This document shows, in pieces, positions 37,253 through 48,478 of a DNA stretch of 64,000 bases. This DNA comes from Dicaeum eximium (Eukaryota > Chordata > Aves > Passeriformes > Dicaeidae). The stretch spans positions 186,001-250,000 of the forward strand of contig VWZP01008552.1 of assembly GCA_013396995.1 (NCBI GenBank). Reading direction: 5' to 3'. Both the position numbers and the translations under genes were made by a program. The first letter of the stretch is position 1, and every line of letters begins with the position of its first letter. The notes under the pieces are model-generated. The model did not search any database and was not told the DNA's origin. It saw nothing but the letters and a program-made list of their open reading frames with translations.

Positions 37253-39289
37253 TCATCTGTATGTCATTTGTATCTTGTACCAAGCCCAACCTAAAGGAGC
37301 CTCTTTCTTTATCTCCACTTCTTCCAGCAGGTTAGAACACACAGCTATTGCCACTGTACATTCATTTCTCCCACAGGCAGCAAAGTGGGAACAGCTTTGG
37401 AGCAGACATTCACTTTGCAGTTGATAGAGCCCAAGCACTTTGATATGTGGAGCAATATTGGAGCAGCACTTTGGAGGTGGCACCTCTGCCCTTGCCTCAG
37501 TAACTGAAGCAGGGATGGCACCACCTGGGTTGTTCTGCTGCCAATTTATGTTCCTATTAGAAGGGCTGTGGCATCTGTGGGCTGTGGCCATGCAAATATA
37601 TCCTAGCATACAGTGATTTCTTTTTAATGCAAATGCATATCACCTAATTCTCACAAGGTTTCAAAATTCATCATAATTCTGTATGAATGGAAGACCTTCG
37701 GGGTCAAAATCCTATTCCCATGAAAGTGAATGGGAATTTTTCTCCTGGCTTTCATGGAATCCAGATCTGACAAGCCATGAATACAGATCTGTCGTGTTTC
37801 TTTCTCTTTATTTCTCTTTCTCTTCATTAAGTTACAGAGATTTTTTTTTTCCCCTGGGAATAAGATTAGTGAATTCTCATTTGACTGAATACCTCTCCAA
37901 GGTACCTCAGCAAGACTGGAACATTTCCTGTGGCTGTCATATCCACTTCAATATCCTTCAAAGTGAATGTCACTGCCCTGAACCATTGAAACAGGCTTTT
38001 CTTTCACAGCAGAAAAGCAGCAAACCAGCCTGGATAAGATGAGAGGGACATCATAAATATTACATAGGGTCTGAGGCATTTGCTGTAAATTCTGCAGGAA
38101 CTATTCCAGCTTCCCACTGGGAGAGATTTCTTGGGAATAGAAAACTCTCTGGAGTTTGTAATAACTTCTGAAGCGATATTGGGATTTTTAACATTCCATA
38201 TTACACAACAGGAAGCAGAATTTTAATGGAAACACTACACAAAGTTGCCTTTAATAGGAAACAGAGTCTATGCAGTGGTGGAAGAATATGTAAAATAATA
38301 TTCCCCTTTCTTTTAATTTTTTTTGTTTTAATTACCGGTGATTTCAATTATTTTTTTTATTTACTGAGCCCTTTATACTGCTGGATTCAAGAAAAAGCTG
38401 AGCAAGGTGAGGCATGGCAGTCACAAGGACAGCCTGTACTGTGCAGGCTAACTGGATCCTCACTGCAGTTCTCTCAGCTCAGGAGAACAGGCTGTCACAC
38501 CAGTGGCTTTGCAGGGTTTGTTTATAGACAGGGCTTTGAGCTGAGTCTAGATCCAGGTGTTTTCCAAAGCCAGCAGGACCTGCTAACCTTCAGGATGCAG
38601 CAAGCTGCCTTTCCTCTTGAACCCCTCACAGACTGGGGGTTGAAGCTTCAGACTTCAAGTTGGCAGCATCAGCTTTTGTTCACTGTTGTGAGTGCGGGAT
38701 GCAACACCCTGACTGGGAATAGCAGCACACACAGAAAGGGAATGGGATGTAGGATCTTAGTTCACTTGGCCTAGCCTTGTGCTGCTGCAGAGGGGTTGTG
38801 TGGCATCAATGTTTTTCCTGACTTTCAGCTGGGAGAAATTCCTTCCTGCTGATGTTGCTTTTGCATACAAACCACAGGGTACATGATCTTGAGTCGAACC
38901 CAAGCCTTTCGCTTTAAGGTGATTTGTGGCTGTTTCTTGGGTCTGAGCAAAGAACGGGGCTTGAACTTCTCCTTGCCCACAAGCAAGTGGCTGGTGAGTA
39001 ACACTTGTGAGTAAGCCTCATCAGATGTCTGTGCAAAGGAGCCTTTCCTCCACCCAGTCTGAAACATGTACAAAGTGATACAAAGATCCTGTGAGAGCAG
39101 GCAGGCAGGAGGGCTCGAGCAAGCCTTGGCACCAGGGCTCACGTCGGACTGCAGGGAAGCTCTGACCAGAATCCAGACTCCCTGCCTCACCCTTGTTTCA
39201 TTTCCAGATTTAAATGTGGGATCATGTTTATAGTAAATAGAGATCACCTCCACGTCTGGGAAGAAATTTCATCTCCGTGCACTTCTGTG
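37253..39289. other. Unassigned non-coding DNA
   Basis: No transposon was recognised. A 182-codon plus-strand frame (38226-38774) has no domain and no start or splice context and is not called as a gene. Confidence 0.5.
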
Positions 39290-39490
39290 CTTTCAAGAGA
39301 GCTGAATTTTAATAGCAAGTATTTTATTTACAAGCGGTTGGAAAGGATGGAGGGGTGTTTTAATAAATGAGTAATCAATGGGTAGCACCCAGCAGCCTGC
39401 TGTCGGCACTGTATAATTTTCCTGTCTGTAACGTGCTCAAGGAGCTCTATTGAGCATTTATGAACTCTGTGCATCACTCAGGAATCAGGC
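39290..39490. other. Candidate conserved non-coding element
   Basis: The block contains GAATTTTAATAGCAAGTATT, TTTACAAGCGGTTGG, GAGTAATCAATGGGTAG, GCTGTCGGCACTGTATAA and TCTGTAACGTGCTC. It combines PBX/HOX-like ATCAAT words with three retained CpGs in AT-rich DNA. There is no repeat or coding explanation. Confidence 0.35.
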
Positions 39491-41905
39491 TGTGCTGTGA
39501 AGTGCACTCAACTGCTGCAGACACTGCTGAGAGGGCAAAGACAAGAGCCCGTGAATTAAAGGAAATCTCATTCCTGGGAATTGTACCAGCTCCTGGCTGG
39601 TTTAGGATCACACTGTTGGACCACAGTGAGAAAAGGGGTCCTGGGGTGTTTCAGCCTCTCCCAGAAAGGGCGGGACAGACAGAAAGTGCATCCTGGAAGT
39701 TTGCATGGTCATCCCCACAGTCTGGTACTTTTTGCTTGTGTTTGTAGAAATTTCCAGGCAGAGCTGTTGTGAATAATAACTAAGCTGACACTGAAATCTG
39801 GTTGTGAGCTACTGAAGGAAGCTTTTTCCCTCTGTGCCAGAGGGTTGTGTGCTGAGTTCAGATACAGACAAATCCTTACCAGATCCCTCTGGAACGAGCT
39901 TGGAGGGGCAGAGCTGTAGCAGAGGGAAGGCTGTTCCCAGCTAAAAACCTGATTATAAAAATGATGCTAGGGTGGGAAGCAGCTCTGTTGCTGGGGATGG
40001 GACCTTTCACCTCCCTCTGTGCTGTTTTCCCTTCAAAGTGAAGCTGCTCCCTTGCCCAGGGTTGCAGGAATCCTGCGTTCACCTGCTCCCCCTGCACCTG
40101 AGCCAAGGGTGCCAGAGCTGAGAGGGGACACAGGGATGGGGAGGGCTGAGATGGGGAGAGCTGGGATGGGGAGGGCTGGGATGGGGAGGGCTGGGAGCTC
40201 TCCTGTCATCTCCTTTTGCTCTGCTCTGCCCGTGGGAGGGGGAGCTGATGACAGATCAGGCCTTTCACCTGGCTCCTGCTCACGTTGCTTTCTGCAGGCC
40301 ATGTGGAGCCTCAGCTCCTGCATTTGTGTGCCCTTGGGAGAGGCAGATTTCCTTTGCAGACCTCAGCACATCAGGAAGTCATTGCACAGCTCCCCCACGC
40401 CGGGAATTCTGCAGGATCACTCAGCTCCTCCCTATCCCTCACCCCTCCCGAAGGGACGCTGAGCCTCAGGTCTGCTCATTACCTGGAAAAGAGATCAAAG
40501 AAAGGTCCTGCTTACAAAATTAGATTCCTGCTTAGTGGCTTCTGGCCTTTCTCATTTCTGGGACTGCTGTTCATTTCTGTTTGTGATTTTGAGCAAGTCT
40601 GGATGATTTTGGCAGATTTAGTGTCAGGAGTTTCTAATCTGAAGTTGTCTGCAAAAAAAGGAGGATCTGGATGTATTTTTGCCTTTCCATGACTGAAAGC
40701 TGCTGTAAGTCCCAGAAAGGCTTTTCCAATGTTAAATAACATTTTGTGGCTTCTATCCTGAGGCATATTTAAAAGGCTTAGGTTTCCTGAGGTGGATAAT
40801 AAGGTGAAAATTGTCTCTTATTATAATTTCTCAAGTCTAGCTCTCCTCCCAGTTAGCACCAGAATGGTGCCCCCTGCTCCTGAGCATTAAATTCAACTGC
40901 TTAGGCTTGTTAAAAACTTCAGGTTTAGCTTCCTGCTTATACTGTAATTTTAGATCCTCAGTGGGTGTAAATAGACACAAATACACAAAGCAGCTCTGCT
41001 GAGTGACACTCCCTGGGAATAAGGCTCAAACATTTAATTCCTTTTCTTCACCTCTAGTGCTTGTTTCGAGTGCACACACAGACTGGGACACTGGGAAGAA
41101 TTTTGGAAATTAACCTCCTGCAAAAAACTGTAGTTTTTCTTCTACTGTGGAATTGATCTGTAGGTTTATTGGTTAAATCTAGATATGAAATAAAATGGAT
41201 AAAATGGCCATAAGGGTAACTTTGTGCAGACCTTCGATGTCATTTTACGTGACAATTTGCAAGAATACAAAAGTCTACAAATTAATGTGGTGACCCACCA
41301 GAAATGCTGGGAGTTTGTCATTCCTTCTCCATGAATTTATGTATACAGTGCTTGGGGGAGGAGGCTTTTTCTCAGTGGGTTGGAGTATTTCCTGGGGTTT
41401 TCGTTTGGTTTGGGTTTCGGTTTTTTTTAAAGAAGAATTGTAACCAGCAAATGCTTTTGGAGTTAAAGGGGAAAACATCTTTGATAAGCCTGTCTGGAAT
41501 GACTCAGCTCAGTGTTGGGGATATGTAGTGCAAAGCCATAGATATAGATGGGGTTTTCAGCCATTTCCCAAGGGATAACTGCTTCCCACATGGCCCTGGG
41601 GGTTCTTGCTCACAGCTGGCATCCCTTACCCTGGACAAGGGCCACGTTCAGCCCCTGGAGACAAGTGGGAGACACTGGAGTCTGCTATCCATGTACACAC
41701 TCACGTGTCTGTGCACATGGACATACCCACTCCAGCACAGCAGATCTGTTTTTCTCACAGAGCCAGGGCATGGTGCAGGATGTGGGATCAACCATCACAG
41801 GATCAGCAGGGCTTGTTGGCTCCATGGTCATGGGGCACCGTCCCGAGAGCTGATTGCCCTGCTCAGCTCCTGCAGAAGGGTTGGGCATTGCTCATCAAAC
41901 ATTCC
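39491..41905. other. Unassigned non-coding DNA
   Basis: No gene or transposon was recognised apart from the minisatellite at 40133. The part 40040-40460 is GC-rich but CpG-poor. Confidence 0.5.
40133..40192. repeat. 15-bp minisatellite, four units
   Basis: GGGATGGGGAGGGCT occurs four times in tandem, the second unit differing at two positions. The unit length is a multiple of three, which keeps frames open on both strands through the array; this is not evidence of coding. The G-rich strand carries runs of G that could form quadruplexes. Confidence 0.95.
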
Positions 41906-42400
41906 CACAGAATCCCACAGTGGTCTGGGTTGGAAGGGACATTAAAGCTCATCTCCGTCATGAGCAGGGACACCTTCCTCTATCCCAGGTTGCTCCAAGC
42001 TCCGTCCAGCCTGGCCTGGAACACTCCCAGGAATCCAGAGGCAGCCACAGCTTCTCTGGGCTACCTATGCCAGGGCATCACCACCCTTAAAGAGAAGAAT
42101 TTCTTCCCAATATCTGACCTAACCCTGCCCTCTGGCAGTGGGAAGCCATTGCCCCTTGCACTGTCACCCCAGGCCCTTGTAAAGAGTCTCTCTCCATCTT
42201 TCTTGTCAGCTCCTTCAGGCACTGGAAGGCCATAATTAGGTCACCCCAAAGCCTTCCCTTCTCCAAGCTGAACAATCCCAATTTTCCCAGCCTTTCCTCA
42301 GAGCAGAGCTGCTCCATCCCTGTGGTCATCTTCATTGCTCTTCTCTGGACTCACTCCAACATGTCCATGTCTCTCCTGTGCTGGGCACCCCAGATCTTTC
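41906..42400 (-). mobile_element. CR1 LINE fragment, 3' end, about 495 bp
   Basis: The plus strand opens CCCACAGAATCCCACAGTGG, then GGGTTGGAAGGGACATTAAA, ACCACCCTTAAAGAGAAGAA, ACCTAACCCTGCCCTCTGGC, CTTCTCCAAGCTGAACAATC, CTTTCCTCAGAGCAGAGCTG and CTGGACTCACTCCAACATGT. It ends near CCCCAGATCTTTCCC. The copy is well preserved. The 209-codon frame at 41606-42235 is antisense CR1 and is not a gene. Confidence 0.96.
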
Positions 42401-45039
42401 CCTCATCCCCCTGGAGCTCTGTTTTTAGCAGCCCTGTGCAGCCCCCTCACTGCAGCCAATACGTGCACAAAGCAGCTGGTCAGAATGTTTGGTCAAGGCT
42501 TTGCTTTTCTCCTCCCCCATGGAAACTGGCTTTTAAACAAACTACTTCCCATGGAGAAATTTCCTTTTGCATGGACATTCCTGGAGGAGGAGGGGATGCC
42601 CAAAAAGCTGATTTGTCTGTGGAGGATACAAACATTTGATGGTGCTTAAACAGAGGGAAATGACCCCAAACACATCCATTTTCACTGGATTTGAGTGCCT
42701 GACTGTGTTTTCTCACAGCAGCACTGTGTGATTAACCTTAAGTGGTTTCCATGACTGATAAGTCCTTTCCTAGGGGCCTGCTCTGCACTGGCTGCTCAGG
42801 GCATGAGTTCCCAGCGTTGTCATCCCTCTCCCTTCCTGACCCTTAAATCCCTCTTGGAGCAGAGTCCGAGGGGATTGTCCACATCGGGCTGGACTTATAG
42901 GAAGCAAGCAAGAAAGGAGGGGGGATATTTTCACATTCCTTTGAAACATACGTTTGGAAAATTTCCCTAGGAAAGAAAAGTGCTTACGCAGCTTCAGTTA
43001 CTGTACATGTGCTTTGGATTGTGTGAAACCCTATCTGCTTTTCCTCAGCAGAGTCCTGGTCCCCCCAGGAGAGAGGCAGATCCAGCCTGGACTGGTGACT
43101 TGTTGCACATCTCCTTCCAGATTCCATGGGCAAGGAATGCCCCCACCAGCTGCATCTCTCGGCTCAGGAGGCTGGGAGGAAGAGGACCAGATGTTCCTTC
43201 TTGGGCTCAGGCCCAAAGAACTTCTGACAAAAATATCTGAGATACAAAGACTTTGCCAGGAAAGATGGATGTGATTCAAAATGCCTCAGATATTTTATCA
43301 GGAGGTGATTCTGAAGTGTTCTCCTCCACATCTTGATGCTGGATAATCCCTGGCTGGGGCAGAGAATGCTTGGGATGAAAACCCCAGGACAAAGCCTGCC
43401 AACAGCTCACCTAAACTGGAGGGCAGAGAAGGACTGATCAAATCCTCAGAGCTTGGTGTGATTAGTGTCAAGTCCTCAATTCAGATCCCTCAGTTCTGCA
43501 CCTCCTGTGCAGAAGCTTTTGGAACTAAATGCTCAGACAGCTTCCCTTGCCTTTCCTGGAAATGAAGGGATTCCCTCCTCCTCTGTGCACACGTGTGTCT
43601 CCAAAGAGTCTGGGGGAAGAAACGACTGTGGGAATGTGTGTGGGCAGCCACACTGGAGAAACCAGACAAAATGACACCTTTTTGTCACTCCTGACAGGAT
43701 CTAAGGGGGAAGTCACCCATGAGAGGACAAAAACCTTGCTGCTGTAATGGAAATGTGGTGCTGGAGAGAGCAGGAGGCTGCTTCCAGGAGATGACTGGGC
43801 TGACATTGGTTTCCACCGCTGCTGCCCATGGAAATGTGTGTCCCCACAGGGGCTCAGCATGGATGTGAGGAGGAGGAGGAGGAGACAGCTTCCTGAGAGG
43901 GGGAAAGGCAGGGGGAGCACTGGGAATGTGAATATCACAAAAACAAATCTGTTCATAATTACAGCCCAGCAGTGCTGCTGGCAGTCACTGCTTTTGGGGC
44001 TGGACCCTCACCCTAAAGAGACATCTCAGCTCCCCTAGACTCATCTTGGATGAAAACTGGGCAGGGTTGGCTAGAACAGCAACCTGGGGGTAGCTTCCAG
44101 TCTCCTGAATCAGCATTTTGAAAGCCAGACATGCTGAGTTACCCCCCTTTCCTCCCCCCAGGCCTGTGTGTATATAGACAGCCATAAAATACACATATAG
44201 CTCTGTGTTAGTACACACTCCTGCCTCTGGGAAATGTCAGCCAAGTTATTATTCAAAGATTGCTCAGCCTGCTTCAAATGCTGCTAGGCTTCAGAAATTA
44301 CACCCCACTCCAGGAATGGGCAAGAACTGACACAAGGCAGCAACAACCAAAAATTTCCCAGCTGTTGTGTCTGGCCTTTTGGAAACAGGAATTTCTTGGT
44401 ACAGAGCCTGAAACCTTACTCTTTCCATTCCACATTGCTGGAGGGAGGGCACCAGCACTAAAAGGATTATGAGAAAGGATTTGTTGTCAGCAAGGTGCTT
44501 GTAACAACAACATTTATTTTTTTTAAAGGCCTGAGTTTGGACAGGCATTAAGAGGATGGAAGTAACCCTGGCTTGGTCTCTTTTTCTTCCCAAACCTATC
44601 TGCACGGAGATCCACTTGCAAGGAACACATCGTGCTCCAGAGCCCAATGGCCCTACAACACCAGGGGAGACAGCTCATAGCTTTTGGTGGGTTAATCAAG
44701 CTGCCTGCAGTCAGGCATAAAGAAACACAGTGCAGAACAGGATGATCTCAGGAGAGCAAGGATAACAAGGTGTGATGTTCTGCTTGGCCTGGTTTGCCTG
44801 AGTTTTCTCTGGGGACATCAGTTCTCAAAGGCTGGTGGAACAAACCCTGCAGAGGAATGCAAGAATAGCCTGTGATTCCCTTAGCTTCTGTCAGAGTATG
44901 TGTAAATTATTCTTAGATATTCAGGACTGGAATGGGAAGCAGGTTCCCCAAGACCTGGATCAAGAGTGGAAGGTGTTCTATTTTAAGTTCCTGGTGCACA
45001 TGACCTGAGACAGGTGGCATTCACATGGAAGTATCCCTG
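42401..45039. other. Unassigned non-coding DNA
   Basis: No transposon was recognised. The 42890-43020 part retains a few CpGs (AAACATACGTTTGG, GCTTACGCAGC). Open frames have no domains. Confidence 0.5.
43868..43884. repeat. (AGG)n short microsatellite
   Basis: Just over five uninterrupted AGG units. Confidence 0.9.
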
Positions 45040-45128
45040 GACAAGGCCACAGGAACTGTCTGGAGCAGGGGATTGGAACTAGATGGCCTTTAAGGTCTCT
45101 TCCAACACAAACCATTCTCTGATTCTGC
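45040..45128 (+). mobile_element. CR1 LINE fragment, 3' end, short
   Basis: GGACTAGATG-type text is present as GGAACTAGATGGCCTTTAAG, then GTCTCTTCCAACACAAACC and ATTCTCTGATTCTGC, the plus-strand CR1 terminus. Only about 90 bases remain. Confidence 0.88.
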
Positions 45129-45197
45129 AAAGGAGCTTTCAAACACTCCACTGAGCCCCAGCCTGCCTTCCACAGGTCTTTGATACATGGCTTGATG

Positions 45198-45225
45198 AAC
45201 TGAAGCTTCAAAACTGAAGCTTCAA
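45198..45225. repeat. 14-bp perfect tandem duplication with palindromic core
   Basis: AACTGAAGCTTCAA occurs twice head to tail. Each unit contains the 10-base palindrome TGAAGCTTCA. Confidence 0.9.
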
Positions 45226-46094
45226 GGGAAGCACTCATCTTGGGCAAGAGCCCAGGATGCTCTTACAGGGGTTGATTCCATGATATATCTCACCTAGAGA
45301 ACATAGAAACCCACAGCCTTTAAACCACCACCTTTCCTCCAGCTTATATCCTTACTGCAGCTGTTCCTGGGGCAGTCACAGTCCTTTGGCCTGGAAATTT
45401 TCCCTTTGTGGCCTGTGACATTTTCTCTTGCTCAAAAGGTTGTTGGCTATGTGTCTTCAGGGGCATGAAGGACGCTGCACAGATTTATGTTAAAGCAAAC
45501 TGTGGCAGCTCCAAGCTTCCCTCCTTCCCCCAGACCATCCACATCTTCCCTCCATCTGACAGCACAAACTACTTCAGTGCAGACTTCTATTGTTCTCAGA
45601 GTGCTTTGATGGTAGAAACCAAACTTTGTGCTTGCAGTGCTGCAAACTCTGATTTATAGCTGTGTTCTACATTTTATTATCATGCCCCCAAAATCAGATC
45701 CATTTGGTCAGAACTCCATACATAAGGCTGGATATTGGGATCTGGGCATTGTGATGAAATTTTGAATAATCAGAATCTCAAACACTGGAAATCACACTGC
45801 CATTTGTTCTACCAACTGTTGCTTTTAAAGGTTTCTTTCAGTAACAGATGCACAAAGAAAGATGCGGTGCAAAACACTTAGACCTGGTGAACATTTCAGC
45901 ATAAGTGGGAAAAATGGCCCAGATGGAAGTTTGGAAAGGACAAGTCATGATGTCTCAGACTTTAGCAATGATCAGGTTGATTTTTTAGTAACAAATGCTG
46001 CAAACACAAAATCCTGAAAGAGAGAGTTGAGAAGTGCCTGGTGCTTATTTTGGCACTGAGAAATGTGGGTGTTTTGAGGAGCAGAGCACCTACA
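45226..46094. other. Unassigned non-coding DNA
   Basis: No gene or repeat was recognised. Confidence 0.5.
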
Positions 46095-46340
46095 GCTCCT
46101 GTTGATCCCAGAAGAAGGACGCCGCTTCCAGGATTTGGACAACGTGCGATGGAAACGGTTAAATGCAAACCATTCATCACATAAGTCAGCACCAAGTAAA
46201 TGATCTCATATTTATTTATGTCCCCAGCCAAATTTGTACTCATTTCCTCTGTGAAAAGCAATAAATTGCCTCAGCTAGAGGCTTCAGCATCCAGTTTTAA
46301 GCAACATGATACCCACAATCTCCACAGTGCTGTTTGTAGC
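46095..46340. other. Candidate conserved non-coding element
   Basis: The block includes AAGGACGCCGCTTCCAGG, GACAACGTGCGATGG, AAACGGTTAAATGC and AAATGATCTCATATTTATTT. It has six retained CpGs in about 65 bases, followed by AT-rich sequence. No frame or transposon explains it. Confidence 0.35.
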
Positions 46341-46844
46341 CTAGAGAGGTCACGGCTTGTGCAGCAGAGGGGACAGGGAGCGCCACCGTGGTGGCCTCTG
46401 CACCCCCCTTTTCAGCCCCACCTTTTCCCAAGGGCCAGTGGAGGCTCAGGACCACCGGCCTCTGCCTCCTCACAGGTCTCAGGAGCCCGTGTTGGGGCCA
46501 AGTTTCTCAAGTTGTCAAAGCCTGTGAGCATCTCCCTGGCCAGCCCTTCAGCTTTGCTCTTACAGAGGCCCGGGGTCATCGTTACATCGGTGAAGTTGAC
46601 CTGTGAGTGAAATATAAACATCTGGTCCATAAATAGCAGTACAAAGTTAATCATATGGCCCAAGCTCTTAGCAAATCCATGGAATTAATACAGTGCCTTT
46701 AATCAAGGCTTACAATCAATCCCATGTGACCATGACTTTGTTTCTGCCCATAATGTGTACAGTGCCTAGTGCTGATTTCTTGTTTAGCCATCCAAGAATT
46801 TGTGCTTGAGCTGGGGAGGAAGATTCACTAGAATATCCAAGTCT
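46341..46844. other. Unassigned DNA
   Basis: The stretch 46670-46800 (AATTAATACAGTGCC, TTAATCAAGGC, AATCAATCCC) has an enhancer-like texture but few other clues. No gene was recognised. Confidence 0.4.
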
Positions 46845-46904
46845 AAGAGCAGTTGTTTTGTATTTTCAAGTTTTCCAAGAGCAGTTGTTTTGTATTTTCA
46901 AGTT
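46845..46904. repeat. 32-bp period tandem duplication
   Basis: A 28-base segment starting AAGAGCAGTTGTTTTG and ending TTTTCAAGTT occurs at 46845-46872 and again without mismatch at 46877-46904. This is a recent duplication, since the two copies are identical. Confidence 0.95.
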
Positions 46905-47611
46905 CATCAGTATTTCCAGTAACTGCTAGGGCTATGTAAGAGGAGACACAGTTGGTAAAATCATAATTATATTTCTATTCCATTATGCTTTATTTAAATT
47001 AACTTCTTCTTTTCCAGTCTAAGTAACATTACTATGTTACTTTTCTGATGTAGCCCCGTGGTTTCTAAACTGAGGCCCACAAAACCCTGCAGGGTGACTG
47101 ACCCAGAGCTGGTCTATGGGTTGCACCAGGCTGCAGATAGAAAGAGCCCCCCATGAGCTGATATGTTTTCTGTCCCTCTGCCACAGGGCTTGGCATGTTA
47201 GATGTGTACCCCAGCATGTGATGGGCCCTGTTGCTGCTTAATAGTTCCACACACACCAAAATTAAAGCAGATTTGGCAGCAGCTTACCAGTGCATTCCTG
47301 TCCTCAGAGAGATACAGCTTTGTCAGTGTTTTCCAAAGAATTAACACTAAGGCATGGCCCTGGAGAAAAAAAGTATTTAATTGGTTCAGAAAGAGCTAAA
47401 ACCTGCTCCCAGAGCAATCAAAGGAAGTTTATCCATCATTTTATGAAGCTGGAAGAGACTCAGAGCATCCCATGATGGCTGCCTTGGGCTGTGGAACTTA
47501 TTATCATGGTTTCTCTTGCTGGTTTTGGAGTTGCAGCTTGCTCCAGGTGCATAACATTCAAAATGTGGCTTTGGTGTGTGAAATAGAGACAGACTGGGGA
47601 AATGGAGGGGG

Positions 47612-47636
47612 ATGGCATGGCATGGCATGGCATGGC
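47612..47636. repeat. (ATGGC)5 pentanucleotide microsatellite
   Basis: Five perfect units of ATGGC lie in tandem. Confidence 0.95.
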
Positions 47637-48163
47637 GACTCCAGGTACAATTCCAGCCCATGAGGTGGAAGGGATATGTCATACCTCTCATTTCCCTCAC
47701 TGTAGAGCTAATCTAAAATTCTGAAAAAATCTTCTCTATAAAATGACTTGTACTTTCTACAGAAGGACTTTATGGTGGGACCAGTGATGGTTTTGTTGGT
47801 GCCAACCCAACTGAGAGCTCTGAGATAAGCATTCTTCCCTGTAGAGCTGCAGGTGTGGCAGAAGAGCAGTTCTGTGGTAACAATCATTTTTTACAAGGAA
47901 GGGATTGTCACAGCGTGCTTTCAGAAGCAGAGCCTGTCTGTGTGTGCACCCATCTGTACAAATCTCTTTTAGACATGTGTCCATCCATGTGTTTCACTAG
48001 AAGTACTCAGGTAACACTTTCCAACAGTGGGAGAGTCCAAAGGATGCTGTAATAAACCACCCTGGCTGGAACTGGCTGGTTTGGGAAGCTGGCACTATGA
48101 AATTTGTGAGACTATTCTCATTCCCATGCAAGTTAGAGTTGTCTGTACAGAAATATTTGTGTG

Positions 48164-48180
48164 AAAAAAAAAAAAAAAAA
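48164..48180. repeat. A17 homopolymer
   Basis: Seventeen A bases are followed by GAGAGATG. No polyadenylation signal or retroposed body lies directly upstream, so it is a simple homopolymer run. Confidence 0.9.
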
Positions 48181-48256
48181 GAGAGATGAAATTTAAGGAG
48201 TCCAGGGGAGAATTGTTATCATTAAACAATTAATGAAACAAAGGACAGCAATTTTC

Positions 48257-48400
48257 CCCATCCCTGGAAGTGTTCAAGCCTAATTTGGACAGGGCTTGGA
48301 GCAACCTGCTCTAGTGGAAGGTAGCCCTGTCCATGGCAAGACTTGGAATGAGATGAGCTTTAAGATCCCTTCCTACACAAACCATTCTGTGATTCTGTGA
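48257..48400 (+). mobile_element. CR1 LINE fragment, 3' end, about 145 bp
   Basis: The text ATCCCTGGAAGTGTTCAAGC, ACAGGGCTTGGAGCAACCTG, GTGGAAGGTAGCCCTGTCC, TTAAGATCCCTTCCTACACA and ACCATTCTGTGATTCTGTG follows the CR1 3' end on the plus strand. A 219-codon minus-strand frame at 48311-48970 overlaps it and is not a gene. Confidence 0.95.
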
Positions 48401-48406
48401 GGAATG

Positions 48407-48478
48407 AAAACCAGGAATTCTCCCCAAGTCAACAGCTCTATCAAAACCAGGAATTCTCCCTAAGTCAGCAGCTCTATC
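48407..48478. repeat. 36-bp tandem duplication next to CR1
   Basis: Two 36-base units begin AAAACCAGGAATTCTCC and end CAGCTCTATC. They differ at two positions. A partial third unit (AAAACC) follows. It begins seven bases after the CR1 terminus. Confidence 0.95.

Larger units (their letters stand above)
46905..48256. other. Unassigned non-coding DNA
   Basis: No gene or transposon was recognised; two simple repeats are listed separately. Confidence 0.5.

Noticed and set aside
38226..38774. 182-codon plus-strand open frame
   Set aside because: No motif and no supporting splice or promoter signals.
40040..40460. GC-rich stretch considered as a CpG island
   Set aside because: CpG-poor and dominated by a minisatellite and ordinary G-rich words.
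41606..42235. 209-codon plus-strand open frame
   Set aside because: Much of it is antisense CR1.
46845..46904. CRISPR-like direct repeats
   Set aside because: Only two copies with a 4-base gap, in a vertebrate genome; this is a plain tandem duplication.
48164..48180. A17 run considered as the tail of a retroposed gene
   Set aside because: No recognisable gene body, AATAAA or target duplication upstream.
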